In this document: positions 17,965 through 26,831 of the stretch, piece by piece
How positions within the stretch are numbered: the stretch's first letter is position 1
Layout of the letters: each line of letters starts with the position of its first letter
Source of the DNA: CBDFKQ01 sp965248855
GTDB lineage: Bacteria; Bacteroidota; Bacteroidia; Cytophagales; 172606-1
Reading direction: 5' to 3'
DNA length: 64,000 nt
Assembly: GCA_965248855.1 (NCBI GenBank)
Contig: CBDFKQ010000012.1
Span: 372,001 to 436,000, forward strand
Position numbers and translations under genes: made by a program
The notes under the pieces: generated by a model
The model's input: the letters and a program-made list of their open reading frames with translations, nothing else
The model's database searches: none
Told to the model about the DNA's origin: nothing

Positions 17965-18519
17965 ATGGAAACTTTTATTTCAATTCTCAGAGGCATTAAT
18001 GTAAGCGGACAAAAGAAAATCATTATGCTTGAGTTAAAAGCACTTTATGAAGAGTTAGGCTTAAAGAGTGTTACGACTTATATTCAAAGCGGTAATGTTA
18101 TTTTTAAAAGTGTGGACGAGAAAAATCTAAATAAAAAGATAGAAACTAAAATTTTTGAAAAATATAATTTTATAGTTCCGGTAATTGTTAGAAAACTTGA
18201 TGAAATAAAAAATACGCTAGAGTTCAATCCTTTTTTAAAAGAAGATAATATCGATTTGAGTAAACTGCATGTTACTTTCCTGGAAGAAGAAGCATCTGCC
18301 GAAAACATTGAAAAGCTAACAGAAATAGATCAAAAACCCGATTTATTTAAAGTAAATAAAAAAGAAATTTATCTCTATACACCCAATGGATATGGCAATA
18401 CAAAATTGAAAAATAACTTTTTTGAAAAAAAATTAAAAACAAATGCCACCACCAGAAACTGGAAAACCGTAAATGAACTATTCAAAAAAGCTGACGAAAT
18501 ATCACTAAGCAATTCTTAA
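17965..18519 (+). CDS. DUF1697 family protein
   Basis: The 184 residues open with METFISILRGINVSGQKKI and continue with VTTYIQSGNVIFKS, the two signature segments of DUF1697. FNPFLKEDNIDLSKLHVTFL and NATTRNWKTVNEL complete the family pattern. The protein is cytosolic, without signal or membrane segment. Biochemical function is unknown for the family. It is divergent from metE and overlaps the next, convergent gene by four bases. Confidence 0.88.
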   Translation: METFISILRGINVSGQKKIIMLELKALYEELGLKSVTTYIQSGNVIFKSVDEKNLNKKIETKIFEKYNFIVPVIVRKLDEIKNTLEFNPFLKEDNIDLSKLHVTFLEEEASAENIEKLTEIDQKPDLFKVNKKEIYLYTPNGYGNTKLKNNFFEKKLKTNATTRNWKTVNELFKKADEISLSNS

Positions 18520-18770
18520 TCTTCAAAATCATTAACTTTAGCCAATGCTTTGCTTAATGCTATGTGCATATTTGCAAAATTAAGTTTTACGCTTTCAATA
18601 AAATCTTCATCCAGCATTTTAGTAATATCATCTTCAGATGCTATGTCGAACTCCGGTACTTTATATGTTTGTTCATATAACTCATCCTCAATTTTTATTA
18701 TATATTTTTGATTCCATCCAAATAATGTAATTTTAAAATCATTATGCGGAATATTTTTTATTACTCTCAT
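18516..18770 (-). CDS. Small conserved-looking protein of unknown function
   Basis: The 84-residue product (MRVIKNIPHNDFKITLFGW..., then YIIKIEDELYEQTYKVPE) is rich in acidic and aromatic residues and looks like a compact beta-alpha domain. It has no signal peptide or membrane helix. I recall similar short proteins in Bacteroidota but cannot name a family. It begins five bases after the stop of a 46-codon ORF, so the two may be translated from one message. Confidence 0.5.
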   Translation of the reverse strand: MRVIKNIPHNDFKITLFGWNQKYIIKIEDELYEQTYKVPEFDIASEDDITKMLDEDFIESVKLNFANMHIALSKALAKVNDFED

Positions 18771-18775
18771 ATTTT

Positions 18776-18916
18776 TTATACGTTTAAAAACTCTAGTAAA
18801 TGAATTTTGCCGGATTCGTTTATAGTCTGGCTATAAATATCATTTAAATTTTCATCCAGTATTTTTAGTACATAAGAATTGCCAACTAAGCCGACTTTTG
18901 AAATCTTATAGAACAT
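18776..18916 (-). CDS. 46-residue ORF directly upstream of the 84-residue gene
   Basis: An ATG at 18916 (MFYKISKVGLVGNSYVLKI) opens 46 codons ending in LLEFLNV. The same frame is open further upstream but without a good start. Tight spacing to the next gene suggests a translated pair; there is no recognised domain. Confidence 0.35.
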   Translation of the reverse strand: MFYKISKVGLVGNSYVLKILDENLNDIYSQTINESGKIHLLEFLNV

Positions 18917-19032
18917 ATAATATCCTTTCACTTCGTTATCAGTTATAATCTCTCCTATATTACTTAACTTTAAATTACTAACATTATAAAAAGTCCTTGT
19001 TTGACAAAAGATGCCAAAATGAAAAATAAGAA

Positions 19033-19055
19033 ATCCGTAGAAATATTCTACGGAT
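19033..19055 (-). terminator. Terminator-like hairpin below the LRR-like pseudogene
   Basis: Perfect ten-base arms atccgtagaa and ttctacggat enclose a three-base loop. A T-rich tract follows on the minus strand. Confidence 0.6.
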
Positions 19056-19076
19056 AGTGAAGGTTCATTAATTACT

Positions 19077-19535
19077 TCACCTACATTTCAAATCTGAAGA
19101 TTTGATAACATCTTGACGTAGTCGGAGACAACGCCTATCAGGAGTTAAGTTTCTTAAACTGATTCTGTCAAACAAGTTCTTATTCTCTTTTATATAATTA
19201 ATAAAACACGATTCCAATTTTGGAAAATTATTGAAATAAATATCAGTATACTCCTTTTTATTTATCGATAATCCTTTAAGGTTTTTAAGGTGTTCGATTC
19301 CCTGAATGTCGTAATCTCCCTCTTCCAATCTTAAATCTTCTAACCAAGTATAATTTTTTAAAAAATTTAAATTATTTGCTTTATAATCGAATGAAGGAAC
19401 TATCGCTATATCATTAATTTTCTGCTCAATTTACAATTCCATAGACCTTTCTATATAATCAGAATTAATAAATAATGTTTTAGTTGCTTGATACTCAGAT
19501 ATTCTGACCTTATCAATAAAATATTCATTTAACAT
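19077..19535 (-). pseudogene. Leucine-rich-repeat-like protein with in-frame stop
   Basis: An ATG at 19535 (MLNEYFIDKVRISEYQATK) runs 34 codons to a TAA. The same frame then continues open for over 115 codons with LRR-like spacing (NLNFLKNYTWLEDLRLEEGD, IEHLKNLKGLSINKKEYTD, FDRISLRNLTPD). Read through, the product would be about 150 residues. Small LRR-like proteins of this kind often serve as immunity proteins beside polymorphic toxins in Bacteroidota, and a possible toxin tail lies just upstream. This role is inference; the premature stop is seen directly. Confidence 0.5.
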
Positions 19536-19585
19536 ATAATTATCTATTTAAAAAGACCCTAAAACCAAGAGTCTACAGCATTGAT

Positions 19586-19735
19586 TTTATTTAACAAATT
19601 TTTCTAAACCGTATTGCTCTATCACCTTACCTTCTAGTGCATTTAATACCTCTGGATCTGCTCCATTCTTTAATCTATGAATTTTATGTAATTTTTTTTG
19701 ATGGTAAAAATAATCCGGCTTAACACAAAGGTTGT
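19586..19735 (-). pseudogene. C-terminal remnant of a larger protein, possibly a polymorphic toxin
   Basis: About 48 open codons without a start encode DYFYHQKKLHKIHRLKNGAD and PEVLNALEGKVIEQYGLEKF, ending at a natural stop. The frame is closed upstream by a stop just beyond 19735. The compact, charged composition looks like the end of a real domain, and its position before an LRR-like small gene fits a toxin tip followed by its immunity gene. I do not recognise the domain itself. Confidence 0.35.
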
Positions 19736-19750
19736 GAATTAAAAGGTATT

Positions 19751-19885
19751 ATGAAATTTAGCTTGTCTATATATCGGATTGAACATGCTGAAGATGCTAT
19801 TATAAAGGTAACTTCAACAGCAATTTACGGATCAGATTACATATTTATAATAGTGGGATATCAAATATCCAATAAAAAAAGGTAA
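19751..19885 (+). CDS. Possible 44-residue ORF of unknown function
   Basis: An ATG opens MKFSLSIYRIEHAEDAI and 44 codons in all, followed after about 45 bases by a strong terminator. Nothing else supports expression. Confidence 0.2.
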   Translation: MKFSLSIYRIEHAEDAIIKVTSTAIYGSDYIFIIVGYQISNKKR

Positions 19886-19931
19886 TTGCGTAAAAGTGGT
19901 ATTACATATTTAAGTGCAATATTAATGCAAT

Positions 19932-19982
19932 AAAAATCAGGTAAGAGATTCTTTTGGAAAAATCATTTACCTGATTTTTTAT
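19932..19982 (+). terminator. Rho-independent terminator
   Basis: The arms taaaaatcaggtaa and ttacctgatttttta pair over 13 or more bases with a loop of about 22 bases, and T-rich sequence follows on the plus strand. It has no clear gene before it except a short ORF. Confidence 0.7.
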
Positions 19983-20066
19983 TAATCCATAAACTGCATA
20001 CATATGTATAATTATTCTATTTTTGTTTTTAAGATATATTTTTAAAAAATAATAATCGATTTTTAT

Positions 20067-20711
20067 ATGGCTATGAATGCGTTAGAAGATTTTTCCCCGA
20101 TATTCTTACCTTCTAAAGAAGATTCGGCAAGTGCTTATACTTTATTACTTTTACATGGTACAGGAGGGGGTGAAAATGATTTAATACCTATAGGAAGGGT
20201 TTTTGGGAAAAAAGTAAATTTACTGTCTATTAAAGGCCGAGTAGAAGAAAATGGGTTGTCTCGTTTTTTTAAAAGGCATTCAGAAGGAGTTTTTGATATT
20301 GACGATTTAAAATTTCGCACCAATGAATTATATGATTTTATTTATTCCGCATCCGAAAGTTTTGGAATTAATGAAAAAAAAATCATTGCACTCGGGTATT
20401 CAAATGGAGCTAACTTGGCAGGCAGTTTATTATTAATGCATCCTGAAATTTTAGCGGGTGCCATTTTAATTCGCCCCATGATCCCTTTTAGGCCAAATTT
20501 CAATGTGGATTTAAATAATAAACCTGTTTTAATTGCTGCGGGGAGAAATGATTTTACTATTCCTGAAGGTCAATCAAAAGAATGGGCAGACTTATTAGTA
20601 AAATTTAATTCGAAAATAACTTTACATTTTGAAAATGCGGGTCATAATTTAACACAGGCAGATATAAACTTTGCAATAGAATGGTTTAAATTATATTTTG
20701 AAAAAAAATAA
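20067..20711 (+). CDS. Alpha/beta-hydrolase, phospholipase/carboxylesterase family
   Basis: The 214-residue cytosolic enzyme hydrolyses carboxylic ester bonds. The catalytic serine is S112 in GYSNG, the acid D162 in GRNDFTIP and the histidine H193 in AGHNL. LLLLHGTGGGENDLI (about residues 26-40) supplies the oxyanion-hole region. Length and order match the Abhydrolase_2 family (YpfH/Est-like). Substrate is unknown. It ends at a bidirectional hairpin shared with the convergent glycosidase gene. Confidence 0.88.
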   Translation: MAMNALEDFSPIFLPSKEDSASAYTLLLLHGTGGGENDLIPIGRVFGKKVNLLSIKGRVEENGLSRFFKRHSEGVFDIDDLKFRTNELYDFIYSASESFGINEKKIIALGYSNGANLAGSLLLMHPEILAGAILIRPMIPFRPNFNVDLNNKPVLIAAGRNDFTIPEGQSKEWADLLVKFNSKITLHFENAGHNLTQADINFAIEWFKLYFEKK

Positions 20712-20714
20712 AAA

Positions 20715-20745
20715 AAAAGGTCAATATTTTAAATATTGACCTTTT
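20715..20745. terminator. Bidirectional terminator between esterase and GH13 genes
   Basis: aaaggtcaatattt pairs perfectly with aaatattgaccttt, with A and T runs on either side, between convergent genes. Confidence 0.85.
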
Positions 20746-20760
20746 AAATATTAGCTTCTT

Positions 20761-22581
20761 TTAACCCTCTCTGTCTTGAGATAATATTATAGCACTATAT
20801 GCAGCAATTGAAATATTGGCAAATATTTCTCCATGTGAATCTTGAGCTACTGTATCATACACAAATTGATCATTAAAATCTTCATCATACCCTGCCCAAT
20901 CGCTGTTAAACCTTATTTTCCATTCTCCTGTTACCGGAAAAGGAATTGAATAAGACTCATGACCTCTATCTCTGAAATTTAACACTACTACAACACTGTC
21001 ACCTTTGCCTCCATTTAAAAAACGATGGTAAGCAATTATTTTTTCTTCATTATTTAAATGTAATACCTCTGTATGCTGACCTGTTAAACCTTCCGAGTAA
21101 TTAAAATAATTTACCCGCAATCGTATCATGTCTCTAAACATTTTAGCAAAACCTTTAAATTCAGAAAATCTTGCCCAATCAATCGGGTCAGTATCAGAAA
21201 ACCATTTATCTTCCAATAATTCCTGCCCCTGAAAAATCATGGGAATGCCCGGAGAAGTTAATGTCAGCGCCATCCCGAGTGATGATCTTTTTTTTGAAAA
21301 ATAATTATTTACATCAGTATCTGCAATTTCTTCTGCTACCCTTGCTTTTCCATTTGAAACTTCATCATGAGATTCCGTATAAACAACCCTCCTGTAAGCA
21401 TCATCATTATACCGGTGTAATAATGAATTTTTTATAACTTCCATATCTCTGTGATCATCTTCAATTTTTATAATTGTCTCTCTCACAGGATGAACAAAAT
21501 TAGCATCCCATTGCGATCCAAAACCGACACCACCATTCTCAAGGTTTTCTGTCACAGCATTTAAGCCATGTAAATCCTCTGCAATTGTTATCTTCCAAGG
21601 GAATTTTTGATGAATTTCTTTGTTTATCCATCTTAATAATTCCCAACCTTCGTAAATATTAGTATCAGGGTTTTCATCTGCATGAACATTTCTAATATAT
21701 GGAATCATATCAAAGCGTAAACCGTCGCATCTAAATTCTTCTAGCCAGGTTAAAGCATTATCACGTATGTATTGCCTCACTTCACCTCTGCCATAATCCG
21801 GCCTTGAATCTCCCCATGGCGTTACAGATTTCCAATCATTGTAAAAATAAATTCCTCCTTTATTATCTTCATGCCAACCATCAAATTGCCAAATAGAAAG
21901 ATCTGTTGGACCAAAATGATTGTATACAACATCCAATATTACTGCAATTCCATGCTTATGGCAAGCCTTAACGAATTGCTTGAAAGCATCAGGTCCGCCG
22001 TAAGCTGATTCAATAGCAAAAGGATGCGCAGGGTTATATCCCCATGAAAAATCGCCTGCAAATTCAAATGGTGGCATTACTTCTACAGCATTTATACCTA
22101 AAGCTTTTAAATAAGGTATCCTGTCGATGGCAGTAAAAAAATCTCCGGGTACGCCTTTATCTTTTGCATTGAAAGTGCCTACATGAAATTCATAAATAAC
22201 CAATTTATTCCAGGAAGGCATTTCAAAATAATCATCTTCCCAATCAAATGCATTACTATCATATATAATGGTATTTCCGATCGAATTAGTTACTGATTTG
22301 GCATAAGGGTCAACTCTTTCCAATTCTTGTCCATCAGGAGTCTGAATAATATATTTATACTCATCCCCAACCTTTGCATTTTTAATATTCAAACCCCAAT
22401 ATCCATTTCCTTCATGGATCAATTCATATTTTCCCGAAGTATGTTTCCATTTATTAAAAGTGCCGGATACAAAGATTGTTTTTGCATTGGGTGCCCATAC
22501 TCTAAAATAAACGCCACCGCTATGTACGATGGCGCCCATCCCTACAATCTGCAATTCTGCAGAATGCTTTAAAATAGTCAT
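20761..22581 (-). CDS. GH13 alpha-glucan branching-type enzyme (CBM48 + catalytic barrel)
   Basis: The 606-residue enzyme acts on alpha-1,4/1,6-glucans. A CBM48 N-domain covers about residues 18-105 (VYFRVWAPNAKTIFVSGTFN). The GH13 barrel carries VILDVVYNHFG (region I), DGLRFDM with nucleophile D291 (region II), IAEDLHG with acid E335 (region III) and TESHDEV with H405/D406 (region IV). A beta-sandwich closes the C-terminus. The layout resembles branching enzymes and the related maltooligosyltrehalose hydrolases; the short form is common in Bacteroidota. No signal peptide is visible, so it is probably cytoplasmic and serves glycogen metabolism. No other glycogen gene is in the window. Confidence 0.88.
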   Translation of the reverse strand: MTILKHSAELQIVGMGAIVHSGGVYFRVWAPNAKTIFVSGTFNKWKHTSGKYELIHEGNGYWGLNIKNAKVGDEYKYIIQTPDGQELERVDPYAKSVTNSIGNTIIYDSNAFDWEDDYFEMPSWNKLVIYEFHVGTFNAKDKGVPGDFFTAIDRIPYLKALGINAVEVMPPFEFAGDFSWGYNPAHPFAIESAYGGPDAFKQFVKACHKHGIAVILDVVYNHFGPTDLSIWQFDGWHEDNKGGIYFYNDWKSVTPWGDSRPDYGRGEVRQYIRDNALTWLEEFRCDGLRFDMIPYIRNVHADENPDTNIYEGWELLRWINKEIHQKFPWKITIAEDLHGLNAVTENLENGGVGFGSQWDANFVHPVRETIIKIEDDHRDMEVIKNSLLHRYNDDAYRRVVYTESHDEVSNGKARVAEEIADTDVNNYFSKKRSSLGMALTLTSPGIPMIFQGQELLEDKWFSDTDPIDWARFSEFKGFAKMFRDMIRLRVNYFNYSEGLTGQHTEVLHLNNEEKIIAYHRFLNGGKGDSVVVVLNFRDRGHESYSIPFPVTGEWKIRFNSDWAGYDEDFNDQFVYDTVAQDSHGEIFANISIAAYSAIILSQDREG

Positions 22582-22628
22582 GTTTTATAGATTTAAGTAG
22601 TAAAATGTTTAATGGATTTTTCTGGTTA

Positions 22629-23090
22629 TTATTTTTCAAGTTCTCTTTGTGCTTCTTCAAGCAATGCGCTTAAACGGAGTTTAAATTTTTTCCATTCATG
22701 CTTAGTTTCTAACTTCATTTCATCTAAATTGTTTTTTAATTTTAACCTTTCCAGTTCGAGTTCATTTCTTCTTTCCTGAAGAACAATTTTTTCTTTACTT
22801 ACCGAAACCTTCATTTTTTCGTCCACCTTCTTTAATTGTAAATCAATCTCACTGATTTTTTCATTTATTTTTATAGCGAATTCATCCTTTTCCCGATTTA
22901 TTTCATGATCTCCATTATCTACTGATTCCTTTACTTTTTCTCCAACCCTTTCTGTTTCCCTATCAATCGATTTTCCCAGATTTTTTGTACTCTCTTTAAT
23001 TTCCTCTTTCCCTTCTTCTGTACAGGCAGAAAAAATGATACACAATGAAAATAAAAAAAATAAACTTTTAATATATCTATTTGCTATCAT
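22629..23090 (-). CDS. Coiled-coil lipoprotein of unknown function
   Basis: From the ATG at 23090 the protein begins MIANRYIKSLFFLFSLCII and has lipobox FSAC. An upstream ATG at 23138 would add 16 residues and spoil the signal. The mature part of about 130 residues is almost entirely charged heptad sequence (EEIKESTKNLGKSIDRETER, then LELERLKLKNNLDEMKLE), forming a long coiled coil. It is probably anchored in the periplasm. It sits just downstream of the DUF2383 gene on the same strand, and both are typical of stress-response sets. Confidence 0.65.
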   Translation of the reverse strand: MIANRYIKSLFFLFSLCIIFSACTEEGKEEIKESTKNLGKSIDRETERVGEKVKESVDNGDHEINREKDEFAIKINEKISEIDLQLKKVDEKMKVSVSKEKIVLQERRNELELERLKLKNNLDEMKLETKHEWKKFKLRLSALLEEAQRELEK

Positions 23091-23231
23091 TTCTTTTATG
23101 AATTTAGAATATGTTTTAAAAAAATAAAATTCTAACAAAAAATTAAATGCTAAAGGTTATAAAATCAAATTTAAAAAATAAGATTTTGTATTAACCGATA
23201 GCATTTAGAGCTGGTCAAAAGAAGGTTTTTT

Positions 23232-23702
23232 TTAAGCTATTGCTTTGTTTAAATCCCTGTATTTTTTAATAGCATCATGAGATGTTCTTAAAGAGTCTTT
23301 TTGATTGCTGATTAATTGACGAACCTGAGTATTCATGTCAGTATCAGATTCCAAAGCTTTTTGATAAGCATCTTGTGCAGCATCTTCACCAAATTCGCAA
23401 TTTTCTAAAATAGCAGTACGGTTTTTACCTGTAAAAGCAGCTTTTACGTCCATCCATACTCTATAGAATTTTCCTGAAGTAGTTGTGTCAGTGGCCACTT
23501 CTCCGCTCAAGCTTCTAACTTCTGTTGCTAATTCATCACGATAGGTACGACTTTCACTTGCCATTTTTGCAAAAAGTGCTTTTAGATCGATATCTAAAGT
23601 TTCAACCTCTTTTGACGCTCTTTCATAACCTTCAATACGGTCATTATTAATACGAATTAAGTCATTTAAACAGTCTATTGAATTTTGATTTGTATTTTCC
23701 AT
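23232..23702 (-). CDS. DUF2383 / PA2169-family four-helix-bundle protein
   Basis: The start MENTNQNSIDCLNDLIRINN at 23702 is preferred to an ATG 33 bases upstream. The 156 residues match DUF2383: an N-terminal helix pair (LNDLIRINNDRIEGYERASK), a middle with YRDELATEVRSL, and GEDAAQDAYQKALE in the third helix, ferritin-like in outline. Homologues are often induced by stress. A perfect 14-bp inverted repeat lies about 80 bases upstream of the start and may be an operator. Confidence 0.85.
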   Translation of the reverse strand: MENTNQNSIDCLNDLIRINNDRIEGYERASKEVETLDIDLKALFAKMASESRTYRDELATEVRSLSGEVATDTTTSGKFYRVWMDVKAAFTGKNRTAILENCEFGEDAAQDAYQKALESDTDMNTQVRQLISNQKDSLRTSHDAIKKYRDLNKAIA

Positions 23703-23780
23703 AATAATATTTTTTAATTTGAGTATTCCATTCATTCAAAATAAATATGCCGGTACATAATATTATTTTAATGTTAAAAT

Positions 23781-23819
23781 AATCTATTTAATAGGTTAAG
23801 GTAATCTATTAAATAGATT
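23781..23819. promoter_or_regulatory. Candidate operator: 14-bp perfect inverted repeat
   Basis: aatctatttaatag and ctattaaatagatt are exact reverse complements separated by 11 bases, about 80 bases upstream of the DUF2383 start. A dyad with this spacing suits a dimeric regulator; a hairpin is the alternative. Confidence 0.5.
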
Positions 23820-24204
23820 GATATAATCATATTATATTAATCTATAAATAATAATTGTTGATTTTAGAATTTTATGTGAAGATATTTTTCCCCAATTAGG
23901 GAAGAGTTATTTTTGTGGAAGATTTTAATAATATGTTAATGGATTTATTAGATATATAAATATGATAAGCGAAAAAATAAATTCTTTCTTTTTTATTTCA
24001 CCTGAAGGCTTAATTATCTTTACAAATAACTTAGGGATACGAACCGTATTTAATTATGGGATTTATAAATTTTTTAATCCCCAAATAAACATTTAATTAA
24101 GGAGCATCATTTTTATAATTCTGTAATCCAACAATAAAAAAATGTTGAACAATAAAATGGATAACTTTTATTCTTTTCATAAAGTAATTTAATTAGAGGT
24201 ATTT

Positions 24205-24232
24205 AATTTATTAATTTTCTAATTAATAAATT
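24205..24232. repeat. 12-bp inverted repeat before the dipeptidase gene
   Basis: aatttattaatt and aattaataaatt flank a four-base loop, ending 23 bases before the start codon. It is entirely A/T plus one C in the loop, so it may be chance. Confidence 0.45.
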
Positions 24233-24255
24233 AATAAAAATATAAATTTTAAATA

Positions 24256-25626
24256 ATGAATACTTACATAAAAGAAAATCAACAAAGGTTCATTGATGAA
24301 TTAATTGAATTATTAAAATTTCCTTCTATATCGGCTGACAGTAAATATAAAACCGAACTCATAAGCACTGCAGAATTTTTAAAAAATAAATTGATAAAAG
24401 CGGGTGCCGACAATGTTGAACTTTGCACTACAAATGGAAACCCAATAGTTTATGGCGAAAAAGTAATAAATAAAAACTTGCCCACTATTTTAGTTTATGG
24501 CCATTATGATGTTCAACCACCGGATCCTTTAGAGTTATGGGAGTCACCACCATTCGAACCCGTTATCAAAAATAATAAAATATATGCCCGGGGTGCATGC
24601 GACGATAAAGGGCAAATGTATATGCACATTAAAGCGTTTGAAGCAATGATGGTTACAGATTCATTGCATTGCAATGTTAAATTTATGATTGAAGGTGAGG
24701 AAGAAATTGGTTCCGAAAATTTAGGCGATTTTGTTAAAGCAAATAAAAAAAAATTAAAGGCGGATGTGATCCTTATATCCGATACATCAATAATTGCTAA
24801 TGATATCCCTTCTATAGATGTTGGTTTACGTGGATTAAGTTATCTGGAAGTAGAAGTAACCGGCCCAAATCGTGACTTGCACTCAGGTGTTTATGGAGGT
24901 GCCGTTTCTAATCCGATTAATATTTTATGCGAAATGATTGCCGGTTTGATAGATATTAATGGGAAAATAACAATCGAAGGTTTTTATGATAATGTACTTA
25001 ATCTTTCAACTGCAGAAAGAGAAGAACTCAACTCCGCACCTTTTAATTTGGATGAATATAAAAAAGATTTAGATATTGAGGAGATTGATGGAGAGCAGGG
25101 ATATTCAACTTTAGAACGTACAGGCATTCGCCCAACATTAGATGTAAATGGAATTTGGGGAGGATATACAGGGGTTGGTGCAAAAACAGTTTTGCCATCA
25201 AAAGCCTTTGCAAAAATAAGTATGCGCCTGGTTCCCAATCAACATCCGGATAAAATAACAGAATTATTTACAAATCACTTTTTAAAAATCGCACCGAAAA
25301 GTGTAAAAGTTACTGTTAAACCTCATCATGGAGGCATACCTGCAGTTACTCCAACAGATTCAATTGAGTACAAAGCTGCAAGCAAAGCAATGGAAAAAAC
25401 ATTTGATAAAAAACCTATTCCAACAAGGGGAGGTGGGAGTATACCCATTGTTGCATTGTTTGAAAAAGAATTGGAAATAAAAACAGTTTTAATGGGTTTT
25501 GGCCTTGACAGTGATGCTATACATTCGCCAAACGAACATTTTGGAATTTTTAATTATATTAAAGGAATTGAAACAATTCCACTTTTTTACAAATATTATA
25601 ACGAAATGAAAACTGAAGTAAAATAA
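24256..25626 (+). CDS. M20-family metallodipeptidase
   Basis: The 456-residue cytosolic enzyme cleaves dipeptides using a di-zinc centre. The first ligands are in VYGHYDVQPPD and RGACDDKGQ, the catalytic glutamate pair in EGEEEIGS, a ligand in ISDTS and the last histidine in DAIHSPNE. The dimerisation (lid) domain lies between about residues 195 and 345 (LHSGVYGGAVSNP). Length and motif order match the CNDP/PepV-like dipeptidase group common in Bacteroidota. No signal peptide is seen. Confidence 0.92.
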   Translation: MNTYIKENQQRFIDELIELLKFPSISADSKYKTELISTAEFLKNKLIKAGADNVELCTTNGNPIVYGEKVINKNLPTILVYGHYDVQPPDPLELWESPPFEPVIKNNKIYARGACDDKGQMYMHIKAFEAMMVTDSLHCNVKFMIEGEEEIGSENLGDFVKANKKKLKADVILISDTSIIANDIPSIDVGLRGLSYLEVEVTGPNRDLHSGVYGGAVSNPINILCEMIAGLIDINGKITIEGFYDNVLNLSTAEREELNSAPFNLDEYKKDLDIEEIDGEQGYSTLERTGIRPTLDVNGIWGGYTGVGAKTVLPSKAFAKISMRLVPNQHPDKITELFTNHFLKIAPKSVKVTVKPHHGGIPAVTPTDSIEYKAASKAMEKTFDKKPIPTRGGGSIPIVALFEKELEIKTVLMGFGLDSDAIHSPNEHFGIFNYIKGIETIPLFYKYYNEMKTEVK

Positions 25627-25726
25627 TATTTAAGGCATGCGTTTTTATAAAATCTATCTGTTAAGCAAATTATTTACAATAGGTTTCTTTCATCCTCCGG
25701 AGAAAAAGAGTTCTTTTATAAGCAAA

Positions 25727-25961
25727 AAAATGTCAAACCAAAATAAACTGCTTTGCAAGAAGGCATTGAAGCCAATTTAAAGAATGTCGAAAAAAATATA
25801 GAAAAGTTAATAGAAATGGATGAAAGATAAAACGTTTGTTTTCTATTATCACCTCGGTAAAAGGTGTTGGAAAGATAACTGCTATCCAAATCACCAATGA
25901 ATTTAAAGATATCAAAGACCCTAAAAAGTTTTCCTGTTACTCAGGCTTGCCCTTTTTGTAA
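25727..25961 (+). pseudogene. IS110-family transposase, C-terminal fragment with frameshift
   Basis: One frame reads LQEGIEANLKNVEKNIEKLI up to a stop at about 25830. A one-base shift then gives IKRLFSIITSVKGVGKITAI, QITNEFKDIKDPKKFSCYSG and a stop. This is the coiled segment and the start of the Transposase_20 domain (helix-hairpin-helix SVKGVGKITA) of IS110-type recombinases. The RuvC-like N-terminus and the rest of the C-terminus are gone, and no element ends are seen. It is a dead relic of a past insertion. Confidence 0.85.
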
Positions 25962-26132
25962 AAGAATCGGGATTGATGAAAGGGAAAGCCGGGGTTTCAC
26001 ACCCGGCCTATAATATAAATTTTTTATTAGGATAGAACTCTTTTTTATTGTTAAAATAAAAATATTATTTATTACATCTTACTCAAACTAAAAACCGTTA
26101 AATTTTCCTAATAATTAAGTCAACATTGTCTT

Positions 26133-26140
26133 TATATTTG
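26133..26140 (+). promoter_or_regulatory. Possible -7 element of the sigma-factor gene
   Basis: TATATTTG matches TAnnTTTG, 70 bases before the start codon. No good -33 TTTG lies at the usual distance. Confidence 0.3.
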
Positions 26141-26210
26141 TTGATAAATTATTAATGTTATTTTTTTGGGTTACGATTTAACTTTATAAGTATAAATTAT
26201 ATTACTGTAG

Positions 26211-26783
26211 ATGAGTAAAGAAAATTATCGAACGGATGAGCAATTATTACTTGCTTTAAGGAACGAGGACGAGAAAGCACTTGGTATAGTTTATAAAACT
26301 CATTTTCCAATGGTTTTGCATTTTATTGGAAACAATAATGGGACTGAATCGGAGGCAAAAGATATATACCAGGAGGCAGTAATGGTTTTGTATGAAAACT
26401 CAAAAGAAGAAGAATTTATTTTAACATGTAAGATAAAAACTTATTTATACTCGGTTTGCAGAAGATTATGGTTAAAAAGATTAGCTGAAAAAGGAAGATT
26501 TGTCGGAAAAGTAGAAGATTTCGAAAGCTTTATTGCTTTTGAGAAAGATGAAACAGAAAATATGGAAGAACGAGAAGTGCAATACAGCGTTATGGCTACT
26601 TCTTTATCCAAATTAGGTGAACCATGTAAAACTATTCTTGAAGATTTTTTTGTACAGGGTTTATCAATGTTACAAATTGCCGAAAAAATGGGTTATACAA
26701 ATGCCGATAATGCTAAAAATCAAAAATATAAGTGTTTGATGCGTTTGAAAAAAATATTTTTTATCGATTACAAAGGCCTATAA
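26211..26783 (+). CDS. ECF-type RNA polymerase sigma factor
   Basis: The 190 residues carry sigma region 2 (about 25-95: YKTHFPMVLHFIG, AKDIYQEAVMVLYEN) and region 4 (about 125-180: LGEPCKTILEDFFVQGLSML, QIAEKMGYTNADNAKNQKYK). It recruits core polymerase to a dedicated promoter set in response to an envelope signal. The next gene, 48 bases downstream, encodes a membrane protein with an anti-sigma-like N-terminus and a periplasmic protease domain, likely its controller. Auto-regulation is usual for such pairs but not demonstrated here. Confidence 0.9.
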   Translation: MSKENYRTDEQLLLALRNEDEKALGIVYKTHFPMVLHFIGNNNGTESEAKDIYQEAVMVLYENSKEEEFILTCKIKTYLYSVCRRLWLKRLAEKGRFVGKVEDFESFIAFEKDETENMEEREVQYSVMATSLSKLGEPCKTILEDFFVQGLSMLQIAEKMGYTNADNAKNQKYKCLMRLKKIFFIDYKGL

Positions 26784-26831
26784 ATATATTTAACCTCATT
26801 AAAATTTACAATACTTAAATATTACAATATT

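Larger units (their letters stand above)
23703..24255. other. Divergent intergenic region with inverted repeats
   Basis: These 553 bases separate the leftward DUF2383 gene from the rightward dipeptidase gene. They hold the inverted repeats at 23781-23819 and 24205-24232 and a short ttccc/gggaa repeat near 23888. No gene or RNA is recognised. Confidence 0.6.
25627..26210. other. Stretch between dipeptidase and sigma-factor genes
   Basis: Contains the IS110 transposase fragment (25727-25961), a short GC-rich dyad near 25987-26007 (gccggg / cccggc), and the sigma-gene promoter candidate. No intact gene is seen. Confidence 0.6.
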
